From positions 1 to 5,124 of the forward strand of contig JAIVGV010000417.1 in the NCBI GenBank assembly GCA_020201365.1: 5,124 bases of DNA. Direction: 5' to 3'. Shown one piece after another: positions 4,407-5,124 of this stretch (the first letter of the stretch is position 1; every line of letters starts with the position of its first letter). The notes below the pieces were generated by a model. That model searched no databases. It was given only the letters and a program-made list of their open reading frames with translations, and was not told where the DNA came from. The position numbers and the translations under genes were made by a program. The DNA is from Acidobacteriota bacterium. GTDB taxonomy: Bacteria > Acidobacteriota > Blastocatellia > Pyrinomonadales > Pyrinomonadaceae.

Positions 4407-5124
4407 TCACCGCATCACGACCGCCTGCGGGCTCAGGCGCAGCGCGTGCCAGCGCAGGTAGCGGCGCGTCGGCTCCGACTCGCTCTGGAAGATGCGGACG
4501 TAGCCCGTCTGGACGTAGAGCAAATCTTCGCCCAGCCATTCGAGGCGGATCACCGGGTTGAACGAGAGCGGCGTGCCGGACGACTGCGGCGGCGGCGGCG
4601 TCTGCGCGCCCGGCTGATTCTTCTGCGCGGCGGCGTTGACGGTCGGCGCGCGCTGGAGGTGCTTCAAGTCGTAGTCGGCTGAGGAGGCGAGGAGCGGATC
4701 GCGCAGCGGGAGCATCGCGCTCGTCGGCTTCTCGCCCGCGGCGTCGAAGATGAAGACGTCGGTGCCCGCGGCGGTCGCGACCTTCGCCGCGTCGGGCGAG
4801 AAGACGGGCAGCGCGTCCATCGGCTGATCCGAGAGCAGGCGCTCGCGCCCCGTGTCGCGCTCGATCAGGCGCGCGCGCCCGGCGAGCGGCTTGTTCTCCG
4901 CGATGCGCGCCGAGAGCTCGTCCTCCTTGCACGCGAGCGCCGCTATCGTGCGCGAGTCGGGCGACCAGACGGCGTGGAAGTAAACGAGCCCCTCACGGCT
5001 GGTGAGGGGGCGCAGGTTGTAACCGTCGCGGTCGCAGACGTAAACCTGCTCGGTGCGGAACGTCTGCACGGGCGCGATGATGGGCGCGACGGAAGCGGTG
5101 GGGACGGGCTGCGCGTTCGGATCG
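4407..5124 (-). CDS. PD40/TolB-like beta-propeller repeat protein, C-terminal part (cut by window edge)
   Basis: The frame is open from the right edge to the TGA at 4407-4409, giving 238 visible residues. It opens with a Pro/Ala-rich stretch (roughly residues 1-19, PVPTASVAPIIAP inside), then a PD40-type repeat: VYVCDRDGYNLRPLT followed by WSPDSR (53-58). A second repeat follows, RLIERDTGRERLL with FSPDAAKV (108-115), and then a degenerate blade. A Gln/Pro/Ala-rich linker (about 159-187, with PPPPQSSG) leads to a final beta-rich stretch rich in Trp and Tyr. PD40 blades occur in TolB and many secreted or periplasmic sensor-like proteins; the Pro/Ala linker suggests an exported protein whose signal peptide lies outside the window. 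A GTG at 5067-5069 could in principle be a start, but it has no ribosome site and sits directly against the first blade, so a longer protein is far more likely. No enzymatic function can be assigned. Confidence 0.85.
   Translation of the reverse strand, partial: DPNAQPVPTASVAPIIAPVQTFRTEQVYVCDRDGYNLRPLTSREGLVYFHAVWSPDSRTIAALACKEDELSARIAENKPLAGRARLIERDTGRERLLSDQPMDALPVFSPDAAKVATAAGTDVFIFDAAGEKPTSAMLPLRDPLLASSADYDLKHLQRAPTVNAAAQKNQPGAQTPPPPQSSGTPLSFNPVIRLEWLGEDLLYVQTGYVRIFQSESEPTRRYLRWHALRLSPQAVVMR

Noticed and set aside
4375..4932. Minus-strand open frame (185 codons) overlapping the PD40 gene
   Set aside because: Arg/Ala/Gly-rich out-of-frame reading; the PD40 frame has recognisable WSPDSR and FSPDA repeat motifs instead.
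5067..5069. GTG as the true start of the PD40 protein
   Set aside because: No ribosome site precedes it and the frame is open upstream through a Pro/Ala-rich linker to the window edge, so the gene is most likely cut by the window.

Overview
This window is a GC-rich stretch (by eye well over 60% G+C, with very frequent CGCG runs) in which every supportable gene lies on the minus strand. The right edge is therefore upstream and the left edge downstream. Marginal clues point to a high-GC environmental bacterium, possibly an acidobacterium of the Blastocatellia type: the codon bias, a PD40/TolB-like protein beside a DinB-family protein, a tRNA gene without an encoded CCA end, and a spacer built of GATGAA/TTCATC repeats. 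This assignment is inference; there is no rRNA or other phylogenetic marker here.

In the direction of transcription the layout is as follows. (1) A PD40/TolB-like beta-propeller protein, cut by the right edge (4407-5124). (2) Only 28 bp later, a complete DinB-family four-helix protein with its His triad intact (3833-4378). (3) A 105-bp spacer holding a large inverted repeat (3785-3868), which also supplies the last codons of the DinB gene, and then a clear sigma70-type promoter (3742-3770). (4) A tRNA with anticodon CAU (3655-3727) followed by a small intrinsic terminator (3612-3640). (5) A Gfo/Idh/MocA-family dehydrogenase (2422-3594) that most likely starts at a TTG behind a strong Shine-Dalgarno, after the terminator. 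(6) A complete hydantoinase/5-oxoprolinase family A subunit, HyuA type (377-2428), whose start overlaps the dehydrogenase stop. (7) 17 bp later, the first 119 codons of the partner B subunit, HyuB type, cut by the left edge (1-359).

The dehydrogenase and hyuA-hyuB are packed like one operon. HyuA and HyuB form an ATP-dependent amidohydrolase (or a related carboxylase) acting on cyclic amides such as hydantoins or 5-oxoproline. The co-encoded NAD(P)-dependent dehydrogenase would act on a related metabolite, but nothing here fixes the substrate. The PD40 and DinB genes form a separate small unit.

No CRISPR array, transposase, phage gene or obvious novel system is visible. The points most worth a second look are non-coding: the 20-bp inverted repeat behind the DinB gene, an in-frame 26-bp direct repeat at the end of the dehydrogenase gene, and the tRNA-terminator-operon arrangement, which leaves the operon without an obvious promoter of its own. 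There is no gene-free stretch longer than about 110 bp.
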